Assembly (NCBI RefSeq): GCF_900142735.1
Contig: NZ_FRBY01000004.1
Coordinates: 310,001-374,000, forward strand
Direction: 5' to 3'
Length of the DNA: 64,000 nt
From: Flavobacterium saccharophilum
GTDB lineage: Bacteria > Bacteroidota > Bacteroidia > Flavobacteriales > Flavobacteriaceae
The position numbers were made by a program, and so were the translations under genes. Positions 36,204-46,379 of this stretch are shown piece after piece. Below the pieces are notes generated by a model. That model was not told where the DNA came from. It saw nothing but the letters and a program-made list of their open reading frames with translations, and did no database searches. Each line of letters opens with the position of its first letter. The first letter of the stretch is position 1.

Positions 36204-36872
36204 TCGTCCTTGAAAATTTTTATTCTTTGAATTCTCTTTTGCTTTTTGCGGAAGAGAGCGAGAATCTTTGAAAAAAATCAAACGTTTTAGTTGTAAATCG
36301 AGAATTTTTCAATAATTGCGAATTTTATAAAAATACACGATTATTTTTTTGTACTTGTTAATTTTAAATCTAAAATAATAGCTAATTGCCATTTTGACCT
36401 CCTTTTTTTTCCATTTTACCCCTCCTTAGAAGTCTGCAATACTTATTTCTTTGCACTTATAGTAATCAATTTAAGTAGTTACTGTATAATAAATAAGTGT
36501 TTATTTTTTTTTGGTAAGTTTTTGATCCGCTTAAAGAATGGGCCTTCTTTAAGATAAGATTGTAAGAGTTGGTTTTACGTATTACTTATCGACCCGCAAT
36601 TAAAAAATTGCGGGTTTAAAAAAATAAAAATGAAGACTTTTTGTATTGAGAAAGCCGCAATACGTTTAGAAGGAAAAAATAAAAAAAAAGAATATTAACC
36701 AAACTTTACTAAAATGACAAAAACCAAACCATTGCCTTTTGATTGTCCTTTTTCTTTATCAAAAAGAGAAAGGCAATCCAGATTCTCTTCAAAAATGAGT
36801 TTACCTCATTTTCAACAACAAACCTTACTAGCATAAAACAAACTAAACTAACCTAACCTTAAAATTTGAGAG
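36204..36872 (+). promoter_or_regulatory. Structured leader region of the second PUL
   Basis: 669 bases with no strong gene. It holds four hairpins in the same direction: CTTAAAGAA/TTCTTTAAG (36530-36553), ACCCGCAATT/AATTGCGGGT (36592-36615, terminator-like), ATTGCCTTT/AAAGGCAAT (36731-36777) and AAAATGAG/CTCATTTT (36792-36812). A possible -7-like TTTCTTTG lies near 36450. A 40-codon ORF (36714-36836, MTKTKPLPFDCPFSL...) overlaps the last two hairpins and may or may not be translated. The order suggests a long 5' leader of the SGBP-susC-susD transcript. Confidence 0.5.
36592..36617 (+). terminator. Terminator-like hairpin in the PUL leader
   Basis: 10-bp perfect stem ACCCGCAATT / AATTGCGGGT with a 4-nt A loop but only a short T run. 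It could end HTCS transcription or act as an attenuator for the genes that follow. Confidence 0.65.
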
Positions 36873-38270
36873 ATGAAAAAAAATATATTTTTATTTTTTC
36901 TTGCCCTTTTTGCCGTCCTTTTTACCGGATGTCAAAATAATGAATCTGGTTTTCCTAGCTCTGATGATCCTACTGTTGTAGTTTCGACCAAAGAGATTTA
37001 TGGAGCACCAAGCCGAAAATTTGAAATCAAAGCTGCTCTGGCCGATGATTTAGGATTAAAAAGTGTTCAAATTCAAATTCCCGAATTATCACTTGATAAA
37101 GTGATCACTTTTGCTACTAGTCCTTTGCTTGAAACTTATGACTTAAGCTACTTCTTCGAAATTCCTGCAAACCGCGGAACTTCTGAAGCTTTCAAAATAA
37201 AATTGATTATAACCGATGTTTCCGGAAATGTTGTTAATGAAGAAATTAATCTTCGTTTAGATGGAGAATTTTCAGCGCCATCTATAAGTATGGTTACTCC
37301 AAAAGAAGGAGCTGTTATTTTATTGTCAACAAGTAATGAAATGCCGGTAAATTTTGTGGTAAATGATGATTCAGGAATCGATTATGTTCAGGTAAAATGT
37401 GAGGCTTTAGGTATTGACGAGATGGTTCAATTAACAGGAGCACCTCAATCTTATACTTTCAATAAAACGTACACATTGCCTGTAACAGCTGCAAATTATG
37501 TTTTAACTGTTACGGCTAAAGATAAATTCGCAATTCCGAATACAGGATCTTTAAATATCAATATTGTTGCGACAAACGAATATCCTGCAATCTATTTATG
37601 CGATCAGCCAAAAGGCACCAACCTGACTACTGATGCTGTGGGTGTTCCAATGTATTTCCACGAGAAAAACGGACAGGACTTCGAATTTAAATATTATGCT
37701 GACAAAGACAACAAAGAGATTTATTTCTTAGGTCAGGAAGCAGATTTTGCTCCACATTGTTTTGGATTAAATGCAGCTGGCGGATTAGTAGATGACGTTG
37801 CTTCAACTCCAATTATTTTACCAACAAAAGGATATTACAACATAAAAGTAAATCCAAATACGCTGGCTTATACAGTGACAAAATATACGCCTTCAAGCAA
37901 AGTTTGGGCTGATGTAGCCAACGGATTATGGCATGATGACGAAGCCTTAAGAAGACCTTTTGTTAGTGTATGCGGAGGTGGAATTCAGGGTGCAGACTGG
38001 GATACATGGACGGCCTGGACACAAACAGGATTGCATTTGGCAAATAACCCAAATAATCCGTATCAATTAGTTGGAGAATATACTTTAACAGGACAAATGG
38101 AAGCGACTTTTACGGGTCAGTGGTGGAATCCGTCATGGAGATTAATTAAAAATGGTATTTGTACCATGTCGCCTGGAGAAAACGGAAATGCTAAATATCC
38201 AGCAGCTCCCGGAGTTTATAAAGTAGTTCTTGATACAGAGTTAGAAAGAGTATTTATAACAAAAAAATAA
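36873..38270 (+). CDS. Surface glycan-binding-like lipoprotein (SusE/F-position)
   Basis: 465 residues, lipoprotein signal LFTGC with lipidated C20. After it come two repeated Ig-like beta domains (about 30-130 and 138-235), each with a DDxGxxxVxxxxxxL pattern, then a C-terminal region with many Trp residues (DWDTWTAWTQTG, GQWWNPSWRLIKNG) suited to sugar stacking, and a SusE/SusF-like YNIKVNPNTLAYTV strand pair. It lies directly upstream of susC, not in the more usual place after susD. Binding of the target glycan at the cell surface is the likely role. No catalytic motif was seen. Confidence 0.75.
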   Translation: MKKNIFLFFLALFAVLFTGCQNNESGFPSSDDPTVVVSTKEIYGAPSRKFEIKAALADDLGLKSVQIQIPELSLDKVITFATSPLLETYDLSYFFEIPANRGTSEAFKIKLIITDVSGNVVNEEINLRLDGEFSAPSISMVTPKEGAVILLSTSNEMPVNFVVNDDSGIDYVQVKCEALGIDEMVQLTGAPQSYTFNKTYTLPVTAANYVLTVTAKDKFAIPNTGSLNINIVATNEYPAIYLCDQPKGTNLTTDAVGVPMYFHEKNGQDFEFKYYADKDNKEIYFLGQEADFAPHCFGLNAAGGLVDDVASTPIILPTKGYYNIKVNPNTLAYTVTKYTPSSKVWADVANGLWHDDEALRRPFVSVCGGGIQGADWDTWTAWTQTGLHLANNPNNPYQLVGEYTLTGQMEATFTGQWWNPSWRLIKNGICTMSPGENGNAKYPAAPGVYKVVLDTELERVFITKK

Positions 38271-38316
38271 GTTGTTATGACTTTGTTGTAACATTTAATT
38301 AATAAAACAGCTTAAT

Positions 38317-41300
38317 ATGAAATTTAAATATATATGGTTTTTTATAGCCCTTATGTGCACAGCTGCGTCATTTGGACAAATAAAAGTAACAGGTAGCGTT
38401 AAGGACAAGGGCGCCGTACCAATTCCGGGAGTGAATATAGTGGTGAAAGGAACAGCTACTACTGCGGCAACAGATTTTGATGGAAACTTCAGCATTAGTG
38501 TACCTAATAAAAATGCTCAAATCGAATTCTCATTTGTTGGTTTTTCTAACAAAACAATTTTAGTTGGCGATAAAACATCTTTTGATGTTGTATTGGAAGA
38601 ATCAAGCCAGGCACTAGATGAAATTGTAGTTGTTGGTTACGCCGCGGTAAAAAAGAGCGATGTAACAAGTTCGATTTCTTCTATTAAAGGAAAAGAACTT
38701 CAAACAATGACGGTTGGTAACGTTGCAGAATCTTTACAGGGAAAAGTTTCTGGAGTTCAGGTTACAGGACAAGGAGGTCCGGGTGCACAGCCAAGAGTAT
38801 TGATTCGTGGTATTTCTACAGTAAATTTAAGTACAGATCCGCTTTATGTGGTAGATGGTATTCCGATGGGAACAAGCATCAATTTCTTAAGTAATAATGA
38901 GATTGAATCTATGGAGGTTTTGAAAGATGCTTCTGCAAGTGCAATTTACGGTTCTCGTGCTTCTAACGGAGTTATCCTGATTACAACTAAAAAAGGTAAA
39001 GTTGGTAAAACAAGATTCAACTTTGATACAAGCTCAGGAATGCAAATCATGAATAACCCTTATAATATGGCCGATGCTGTAGGTTATGCAACGATTATGA
39101 ATAAAGCATACAACAATTCGGGATATGCAGATTATTTGCCAAATCCTTCTCAATACAGAGGAAAAACAACAGATTGGTGGAAAGCCGGAATTAGAGGCGG
39201 TGCACCTGTAGTCAATGCTTCTTTGGGAGTTAGTGGTGGTTCTGAAAAACATACTTATGCAATTAGCATGAACTATTATGATGCAGAGTCTATTTATGAA
39301 GTAGGAGGCTGGGAAAGAATTACTTTAAGAATCGCCAATGATTTTAAATTCTCAGATAAATTCTCAGCGGGAATTACTTTAAACCCACGTTATGAAACTT
39401 ACGGTCAGCCTGGAAACTGGGCCGATTTTGATAAAATTGATCCAATTACGCCAATTTACAAACCAGCAGACCAATTAACAGGAGATGAAAACGAATACAG
39501 TATTTATGCACGTTCGCCTTCGTATGTATGGAATCCGGTTGCAGCTGTAAAAAGATATGATGATTATACAGATCAGTATAACTTAAATACAAATGGTTAT
39601 TTGCAATACGCGCCAATCAAAGGGTTAGTAATTCGTACACAGGCTTCTATAGAAGTAGGTGACAAAGTAAGAAGCAGGTTCAGACCCGATTTCATCATTG
39701 ATGCAGCACACGAAAAAGAGGAAATCAATAAAGTCGAAAGATGGGCTACAACAAATGTAGACTGGACATGGCAAAATACAGTTACCTATTCCAGAACATT
39801 TGCAGAAAAACATAATGCTTCTTTAATGGTTGGTAATACTATGGAGGAATACAATGGTAATGATGTTTGGGGTTACGGAGAAGGTGTGCCTAATAACTCT
39901 GATTTAATGAGAGAGGTAAATGCTGCAACTAAAAACCGCGATAGTAAAGGTAATAGCTGGTCAAGTTCATTGATGTCTTATATTTCTCGTTTTTCTTATA
40001 ACTACGACAATAAGTACTATTTCACGGGAACTTTCAGACGTGACGGTTCTTCTAAATTTATGACAAACAACAAATGGGCAAATTTCCCATCGGCTTCAGT
40101 TTCATGGAGAATTATGAACGAAGGATTTATGGAATCAACCAAAGATGTTTTAAGTGATCTTAGATTCAGAGCAGGTTGGGGAAAAGTAGGTAACCAAGGA
40201 TTACCAACAGCAGTTTATCAGTCCAACATCGGGCAAGGATTTTATCCTATCGGAGATGTGATTGGCGATACTTCATTTCCTGATTCTATGGCAAATAAAG
40301 ATATCAAATGGGAAACTGTTGAAGATATGAGTTTTGGAATTGATTTCGGATTGTGGAAAAACAAGCTTTCAGGATCATTAGAATATTATAGAAAAAAAAC
40401 AGAAGATATGTTATTTCTGAAGCAATTTCCAGCTTACAGCGGATTCCCAAGTAATGCAACAATCTGGACAAACGTAGGTTCTATGCAATCCAGCGGTATT
40501 GATTTATTGATTTCTTATAAAGATAAAAAAGGCGATTTCACTTATGGTGCAGATGTAACTTTTACAACGGTAGATGTTGAAATGTTGTCTTTATCATCTG
40601 ATAGCGAAAAATTGTACGGAGCTGCTAACAGAACTTTGACTGTTAAAGGTGAGGAGCCAGGATATTTCTACGGATATGTAGCCGATGGTTTATTCCAAAA
40701 TCAAACAGAATTAAATTCTCATACTGACGAGCACGGAACTAAATTACAGCCTTATGCAAAAGAAGGAGATGTTCGGTTTAAGGATGTAAATGGTGACGGA
40801 AAATTAGACGACAAAGACCGTACAAAAATTGGTTCTCCCTGGGCTGATTACAACATCGGATTGAATTTGAATTTTGCCTACAAACAATTTGATTTGGTTG
40901 CTAATTTTTATTCTAGTATTGGAAATGATATCGTAAATACAAACATTTCAGATTTATACAATGGTGCAAGTTTAACCAACAAAGTAGCGGGATTAGATCA
41001 AATGGCATGGCACGGAGAAGGAACTTCTAATTCTGTTCCTCGTTTATCTAAAGATGACAACAATGAGAACTACACTAAATTCTCTTCTTTATACGTAGAA
41101 GATGGTTCTTATGTACGTATGAAAAACTTACAATTAGGATTTTCATTCTATAATAAATTCGGATTAGATAAACTTAGAATTTCTTTATCAGGTCAAAATT
41201 TATGGACATGGACAAAATACACAGGAGTTGATCCGGAAGTTGCAGGTGGTGATCCTAATCAGGGAGACGCAGTAAAAGGATCAGGTTTTGGAGGATGGAA

Positions 41301-41349
41301 CTATCCGGTACAGCCAACAATTTTGATGGGGCTTAATGTAGCATTTTAA
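38317..41349 (+). CDS. SusC/RagA-type TonB-dependent outer-membrane transporter
   Basis: 1010 residues with a signal peptide ending ASFGQ (17-21), an N-terminal carboxypeptidase-regulatory-like domain, the EIVVVGYA segment that starts the plug, DPLYVVDGIPMG and a C-terminal barrel ending NVAF. It is distinct from the first SusC in this window and pairs with the susD 12 bases downstream. The cargo is presumably an oligosaccharide released by the GH30, GH2, GH27 and GH43 enzymes that follow. Confidence 0.96.
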   Translation: MKFKYIWFFIALMCTAASFGQIKVTGSVKDKGAVPIPGVNIVVKGTATTAATDFDGNFSISVPNKNAQIEFSFVGFSNKTILVGDKTSFDVVLEESSQALDEIVVVGYAAVKKSDVTSSISSIKGKELQTMTVGNVAESLQGKVSGVQVTGQGGPGAQPRVLIRGISTVNLSTDPLYVVDGIPMGTSINFLSNNEIESMEVLKDASASAIYGSRASNGVILITTKKGKVGKTRFNFDTSSGMQIMNNPYNMADAVGYATIMNKAYNNSGYADYLPNPSQYRGKTTDWWKAGIRGGAPVVNASLGVSGGSEKHTYAISMNYYDAESIYEVGGWERITLRIANDFKFSDKFSAGITLNPRYETYGQPGNWADFDKIDPITPIYKPADQLTGDENEYSIYARSPSYVWNPVAAVKRYDDYTDQYNLNTNGYLQYAPIKGLVIRTQASIEVGDKVRSRFRPDFIIDAAHEKEEINKVERWATTNVDWTWQNTVTYSRTFAEKHNASLMVGNTMEEYNGNDVWGYGEGVPNNSDLMREVNAATKNRDSKGNSWSSSLMSYISRFSYNYDNKYYFTGTFRRDGSSKFMTNNKWANFPSASVSWRIMNEGFMESTKDVLSDLRFRAGWGKVGNQGLPTAVYQSNIGQGFYPIGDVIGDTSFPDSMANKDIKWETVEDMSFGIDFGLWKNKLSGSLEYYRKKTEDMLFLKQFPAYSGFPSNATIWTNVGSMQSSGIDLLISYKDKKGDFTYGADVTFTTVDVEMLSLSSDSEKLYGAANRTLTVKGEEPGYFYGYVADGLFQNQTELNSHTDEHGTKLQPYAKEGDVRFKDVNGDGKLDDKDRTKIGSPWADYNIGLNLNFAYKQFDLVANFYSSIGNDIVNTNISDLYNGASLTNKVAGLDQMAWHGEGTSNSVPRLSKDDNNENYTKFSSLYVEDGSYVRMKNLQLGFSFYNKFGLDKLRISLSGQNLWTWTKYTGVDPEVAGGDPNQGDAVKGSGFGGWNYPVQPTILMGLNVAF

Positions 41350-41361
41350 TAAAAAACGAAC

Positions 41362-42963
41362 ATGAAAAAAATATTTTTATCCATAATAGCTTTAGCTGCA
41401 GTTGCAGTTTCCTGCTCTGATTTTATTGAAAAAGACGAAAGAGGAAAGCAAACCTTAGAAAACTATTTTCAAACAGCACAGGAATGCGAGAATTATACAA
41501 ACGAATTAACACGCAGATTGTTAATCACTAATGATTGGTGGGTTTTGGTAGCGCCAAGAGTTACCAACGAAATGTCGACTGATGACGCCTGGATGGGTAA
41601 CACTGGTCAGGACAACAGTGCACACAGACCGTCATCACAATACATCATCTCGCCGGATAATATGGGAGATATGAATAGTAGTTATACAGCGCATTTCTAT
41701 ACCATTCAATCGGCAAATATTGGTCTGGAGAAAATGGCTTTGGCTCCAATTTCTGAGTCTCAAAAGAATCAATATATGGGAGAATCATTATTTGTTCGCG
41801 CCTATTGCTATTATGAATTAGTCAATCTTTTCGGAGGGGTTCCACTTTACACAACATCATTAGGAACTACTGATTTAAAATTAGAACGCAGTTCTGCTGA
41901 AGCGGTTTATGCTCAGATTGAAGCGGATCTAAAAGAGTCTGCTGCTAAATTGGAAACTATTCCGGTAAACAGAAGCGGAAGAATAAACAAATGGGCTGCT
42001 TATGCTTTATTGGCTCGTGTTTCTTTATTTCAGGAAAAATGGGCAGAAGCCAAACAATATTCAAACAAAGTAATTACGGAAGGCCCTTATTCATTAGAAA
42101 CTGATTTTCTAAACATTTGGAATGTTAATAATCACAATGGTGTTGAGTCAATTCTAGAAGCACAATCTTCTGATGTACAGAACAAAAGTTTAGGTTCCGC
42201 ATTACCAACATTGGCAGGAGCGAGAGGTGAAGACAAAAAATATTTCCCAAGTAATGACGCCGGAGATGTTTTGGACGGTTGGGGATGGTGTATGCCAACC
42301 AGCGATTTAGAAAATGCTTATCTTTCTGAAAATGATGTTATCCGTCGTAGAAGTACGATTACAAAATGGGGAGAAGCAGCTTATGGAGATGAGGTTTTGA
42401 ATCCAACACATAAATTCAGTCTTAATGATAATAAATCAGGACGTATCTGCCGTAAATATTATATTCCGATCGCAACACGTCGTGCTTTAGATAATAAAGA
42501 CGGGCACTTGCCATTGAATGTTCCATTGATTCGTCTGGCTGAAATGTATCTGACAAGAGCTGAAGCAAGCTTCCATACAACCGGAGATGCATTAGGAGAT
42601 ATTAACATTATCAGAGCGCGTGTAAAATTAGAACCAAAAACAGGTCTGGCTGGACCAAATTTATTGAAACAAATTTACAAAGAGCGTCGTTTAGAGTTGG
42701 CTTTTGAAGGATTGCGTTTGTACGATATTCGTCGTGAAAAAGACCCAACTACAGGAAAACGAGTTATCGAAACTTTGATGGGACCAAACGGAACTTTCGT
42801 TCAATACAACTTAAATTCTACAGATCCTTACGAAACTACAAACTTGAGAGAACCTCAGGATAAAGGAATCAACTTTAATCCGGCTAAAAATTTATTGTGG
42901 CCAATTCCTCAAATGGAAATTGATTTAAGTGGAGGATTAATCAAACAAAATCCTGGTTACTAA
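41362..42963 (+). CDS. SusD/RagB-type surface glycan-binding lipoprotein
   Basis: 533 residues, lipoprotein signal AVSC (C18) followed by S-D-F-I-E-K-D-E, an acidic surface-export-like stretch. SusD features include GESLFVRAYCYYELVNLFGG, LIRLAEMYLTRAEA, ERRLELAFEGLRLYDIRR and the NPGY C-terminus. The TAA stop shares one base with the ATG of the GH30 gene (TAATG), so these two are translationally coupled. Confidence 0.95.
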   Translation: MKKIFLSIIALAAVAVSCSDFIEKDERGKQTLENYFQTAQECENYTNELTRRLLITNDWWVLVAPRVTNEMSTDDAWMGNTGQDNSAHRPSSQYIISPDNMGDMNSSYTAHFYTIQSANIGLEKMALAPISESQKNQYMGESLFVRAYCYYELVNLFGGVPLYTTSLGTTDLKLERSSAEAVYAQIEADLKESAAKLETIPVNRSGRINKWAAYALLARVSLFQEKWAEAKQYSNKVITEGPYSLETDFLNIWNVNNHNGVESILEAQSSDVQNKSLGSALPTLAGARGEDKKYFPSNDAGDVLDGWGWCMPTSDLENAYLSENDVIRRRSTITKWGEAAYGDEVLNPTHKFSLNDNKSGRICRKYYIPIATRRALDNKDGHLPLNVPLIRLAEMYLTRAEASFHTTGDALGDINIIRARVKLEPKTGLAGPNLLKQIYKERRLELAFEGLRLYDIRREKDPTTGKRVIETLMGPNGTFVQYNLNSTDPYETTNLREPQDKGINFNPAKNLLWPIPQMEIDLSGGLIKQNPGY

Positions 42964-44600
42964 TGAGAATTATAAATAACAAAAAAGTAAGTCTGCTATG
43001 TGCAGGCTTGCTTTTCGCTAATGCTTTGTTCGTTAGTTGCGACTCTGAAAAATCGGATGATTCAGGTTCTGAAAATTCTATTGCCGAATTAAGCGTAAAT
43101 CTGGATATGAATCTTCAGACAATGGAAAGTTTTGGTGCTTCTGATGCCTGGCAATGTAATTTTATCGGAAAGAATTGGCCTTCTGATAAAAGAAACAAAA
43201 TGGCTGATTTGCTTTTCAGCAGAGAATTAGATGCTGACGGAAATCCAAAAGGGATCGGATTATCACTATGGCGTTTTAACTTGGGAGCAGGAAGCGCAGA
43301 ACAAGGTGATGCCAGCGATATTACAGATGAGTGGAGACGCACAGAATGTTTTACAACAAATGGAGTTGCTTACGACATGAACAAACAAGCCGGTCAGGTT
43401 TGGTTTATGAAAGCGGCAAAAGAGCGTGGAGTAGAGAAATTATTAGCTTTTACTAATAGCGCACCCGTTTACCTTACTCAAAACGGAAAAGCGCATGCAA
43501 GTATCAAAGAATTTTATAATTTGAAAGAAGGAAAAATGCCAGAGTTGGCTGATTTTTGGGCTACTTCATTAGATAAATTAAAAACAGAACACGGTTTAAC
43601 AATCGATTATGTAAGTCCGTTTAATGAACCGCAATACGAGTGGGATGGTTCAGGACAAGAAGGTTCTCCGGCTACAAATACTAATATTTACAGTTTTGTA
43701 AATGTATTGTCTCCAAAATTAGAATCTAAAGGACTTACGGCGCAAATCGTTGTTGGAGAAGCCGGATCTTATGAATCTTTATATAAAACAGTTTCAGGAA
43801 AAGAAAGTAGATCCAATCAGATTGATTATTTCTTTGGAGCAAATTCTGCTAAAAAAATATCAGGATTATCGAATGTAAAGAAAACCATTTCCGGACATAG
43901 TTACTGGCAGGCTTGGCCTTTGAGTGAATTGGTTTCATCAAGACAACAGGCAGCTTCAAGAATTCAGTCAACTGGCGGAGTTAGTTTATGGTCTTCAGAA
44001 TATTGTGTTTTAGAAAACCCGGGAACATCAGAATTACCAGGAGGTGGAGGTGCAGGAAGAGATTTGGGAATGTCATTAGCACTTTGGACTGCCCGTATTA
44101 TCAGTACAGATATTGCTGTTGGAGGTGTTACTTCATGGCAATGGTGGACAGCAATTAGCCGTGGAGATTACAAAGACGGATTAATTCATGTGGATGATAA
44201 TGCAAGCAATGGAGCCGGAGATTCAAATTACTGTAAAAACGACGGATACATTAGAGATTCAAAAACACTTTGGGCATTAGGAAATTTCTCCTTTTTCGTA
44301 AAACCGGGAATGGTAAGAGTTCAAATTCCAACTATCGATAATGCCACTTCCGTGAATGATGTAATGGTAACGGCGTACAAAGATGCGGCAACAAAGAAAT
44401 TAGTTGTTGTTGCAGTTAACATTGGCAAATCGGCGAAAGCCTACAAATTAAACCTTGCAGGAGGAGCTTTGGCAGACAATAAATTGACGCCTTATACAAC
44501 TTCTGAAACTTTAAGTTTGAAAAAAGGTGTAGCTGTTGATGCTTCTAATTTTGTAATTCCTGCCAAGTCGATTGTGACTTATGTAGGGAGTTATAAGTAG
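42963..44600 (+). CDS. GH30 glycosidase, lipoprotein (possible beta-1,6-galactanase type)
   Basis: 545 residues. The lipoprotein signal is LFVSC (C26) followed by DSEKSDDSGSE, an acidic stretch that fits export to the cell surface. It is a (beta/alpha)8 barrel of clan GH-A with acid/base E222 in SPFNEPQYEW and nucleophile E346 in LWSSEYCVLEN. A beta-sandwich follows at the C terminus. WRFNLGAGSAEQGD and KAAKERGVEKLLAFTNSAP resemble what I recall of the GH30 branch that contains endo-beta-1,6-galactanases (subfamily 5), so that is the leading guess; beta-1,6-glucanase is an alternative. It is paralogous to the next gene. Confidence 0.88.
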   Translation: MRIINNKKVSLLCAGLLFANALFVSCDSEKSDDSGSENSIAELSVNLDMNLQTMESFGASDAWQCNFIGKNWPSDKRNKMADLLFSRELDADGNPKGIGLSLWRFNLGAGSAEQGDASDITDEWRRTECFTTNGVAYDMNKQAGQVWFMKAAKERGVEKLLAFTNSAPVYLTQNGKAHASIKEFYNLKEGKMPELADFWATSLDKLKTEHGLTIDYVSPFNEPQYEWDGSGQEGSPATNTNIYSFVNVLSPKLESKGLTAQIVVGEAGSYESLYKTVSGKESRSNQIDYFFGANSAKKISGLSNVKKTISGHSYWQAWPLSELVSSRQQAASRIQSTGGVSLWSSEYCVLENPGTSELPGGGGAGRDLGMSLALWTARIISTDIAVGGVTSWQWWTAISRGDYKDGLIHVDDNASNGAGDSNYCKNDGYIRDSKTLWALGNFSFFVKPGMVRVQIPTIDNATSVNDVMVTAYKDAATKKLVVVAVNIGKSAKAYKLNLAGGALADNKLTPYTTSETLSLKKGVAVDASNFVIPAKSIVTYVGSYK

Positions 44601-44635
44601 AAAGACTAAATAAAATATAGTTTAAGCGCAATTTA

Positions 44636-44766
44636 TGTCATTCCGAGGAACGAGGAATCCCCGCAAGCAGCTCGACAAAGACTGTCGACAAAGATTGCGG
44701 AGTTACTTACGGGGATTGCTTCGCCAGTTCGCTATCGCTCGTGTCCTCCTCCGTCGGAATGACAAG
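44636..44766. repeat. Flavobacterial intergenic repeat, GTCATTCCGAGG family
   Basis: Starts ATGTCATTCCGAGGAACGAG and ends with the inverse CGTCGGAATGACA. Inside, AATCCCCGCAAG is mirrored by ACTTACGGGGATT. The first ~35 bases are nearly the same as at 24265. The element fills most of the gap between the two GH30 genes. Confidence 0.75.
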
Positions 44767-44793
44767 ATTGGGTCAATCATATAGAATAAGAAA

Positions 44794-46377
44794 ATGAGAA
44801 AAATATATATCTCGCTTTTATTGGTAATGAGTTCGCTATCTTACGGGCAGCGAACCGTAACTATAAGCACTGATAATGTTGTACAAACCATGGATGGTTT
44901 TGGAGGCTCTGATGCCTGGAGATGCCAGTTTGTGGGGAAATGGCCAGAACAGAAAAAGAATGCCATTGCCGATTTACTTTTTAGCAAAGAAATTGATGCA
45001 CAGGGAAATCCAAAAGGAATTGGTCTTTCGATCTGGAGATTCAATCTGGGAGCGGGAAGTACCGAACAAGGAGAAAAAAGTAAAGTGTCAGACGAATGGA
45101 GAAGAAGCGAATCTTTTTTACAAGCTGATGGATCTTATGATTTCTCTAAACAAGAAGGGCAAAGATGGTTTTTGCAGGCCGCCAAAAAACGAGGTGTTGA
45201 AAAATTCCTGATCTTCACCAACAGTCCGCCAGTTTATATGACTAACAACGGATTATCTTTTGCAACTCAAAAGAATAAACTGAATCTAAAAGATGGTGCA
45301 ATTCCAAAATTTGCCGATTTCTTAGTTCAAAGTATTCTGGGGTTGGAGAAAAAAGAAGGGATAAAATTCGATTACGTTAGTCCGATAAACGAACCGCAGT
45401 GGGAATGGATGCCAAAACATGGCGACACCAACAGTCAGGAAGGAACTCCGGCAACCAATCAGGAAATTTATGATTTAACCAAATCACTTTCAGATAAATT
45501 AAAAGCTCAAAAAATGAGTACAGAGATTGTAATTGCCGAAGCTGCACAAATCAATTATTTATATGAAAATGTAAATAATGAAAACCGTGACAATCAGATT
45601 GACTATTTCTTCGGAAAAACAAAAACAAATATTGCGAAGCTTCCAAACGTTAAAAATGTCATTTTAGGACACAGTTATTTCACAACCTGGCCAATTGACA
45701 AACAAGTTTTAAGCCGAAAATTGATCGCTGCAAATGTGAAACAAAATCCGGGCTTGAAGTATTGGCAGTCTGAATACTGTATTTTAGAAAATCCGGGTGA
45801 AGCCGAAATACCTGGCGGATCAGGAGGAGGAAGAGATTTAGGAATGCAGACCGCGTTATTCGTGGCGCGTTTGATTCACAATGATATTGCTGTTGCCAAT
45901 GCTGCTTCATGGCAATGGTGGACTTCTATTACCCGAGTGGATTACAAAGACGGATTGATTTATCTGGATGACGGAAAAAGCAACGGAGGAACAGCACCGG
46001 ATTATGTTAGAAACGACGGTGAATTTCATGATTCAAAACTGCTTTGGGCTTTAGGAAACTACTCTTTGTTTGTGCGTCCCGGAATGTTGAGAATTGATGT
46101 TCCAAATCAAAACGAAGTTGATGCAGCAAATGATGTTATGTTGACCGCTTACAAAGATACAGCAAACAAAAAACTGATTGTTGTTGCGGTAAACTGCGGA
46201 AAATCATCTCAAAAATACAAGTTTGATTTGTCAAAAGGAACATTTAAAAATAATGAAGTTACACCTTATATAACTTCTGAAAACTCCAATTTAAAAAGAG
46301 CCAATAATCAGAAAATTGATAATCTGGAAATCCCCGCAAGATCAGTCGTAACGTTTGTTGGGGAATTAGAATATTAA
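44794..46377 (+). CDS. GH30 glycosidase, secreted (possible beta-1,6-galactanase type)
   Basis: 527 residues with an ordinary signal peptide (about 1-19, ending LSYGQ) rather than a lipobox. Acid/base E200 lies in SPINEPQWEW and nucleophile E327 in YWQSEYCILEN. It is similar to the previous GH30 over the whole length, including MDGFGGSDAWRCQFVGKW and ASWQWWTSI. One enzyme anchored at the surface and one soluble or periplasmic suggests successive steps on the same glycan. Confidence 0.88.
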   Translation: MRKIYISLLLVMSSLSYGQRTVTISTDNVVQTMDGFGGSDAWRCQFVGKWPEQKKNAIADLLFSKEIDAQGNPKGIGLSIWRFNLGAGSTEQGEKSKVSDEWRRSESFLQADGSYDFSKQEGQRWFLQAAKKRGVEKFLIFTNSPPVYMTNNGLSFATQKNKLNLKDGAIPKFADFLVQSILGLEKKEGIKFDYVSPINEPQWEWMPKHGDTNSQEGTPATNQEIYDLTKSLSDKLKAQKMSTEIVIAEAAQINYLYENVNNENRDNQIDYFFGKTKTNIAKLPNVKNVILGHSYFTTWPIDKQVLSRKLIAANVKQNPGLKYWQSEYCILENPGEAEIPGGSGGGRDLGMQTALFVARLIHNDIAVANAASWQWWTSITRVDYKDGLIYLDDGKSNGGTAPDYVRNDGEFHDSKLLWALGNYSLFVRPGMLRIDVPNQNEVDAANDVMLTAYKDTANKKLIVVAVNCGKSSQKYKFDLSKGTFKNNEVTPYITSENSNLKRANNQKIDNLEIPARSVVTFVGELEY

Positions 46378-46379
46378 AA

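Noticed and set aside
38295..38495. Minus-strand gene over the start of the second susC
   Set aside because: It overlaps the signal peptide and first domain of susC and shows no start context or homology of its own.
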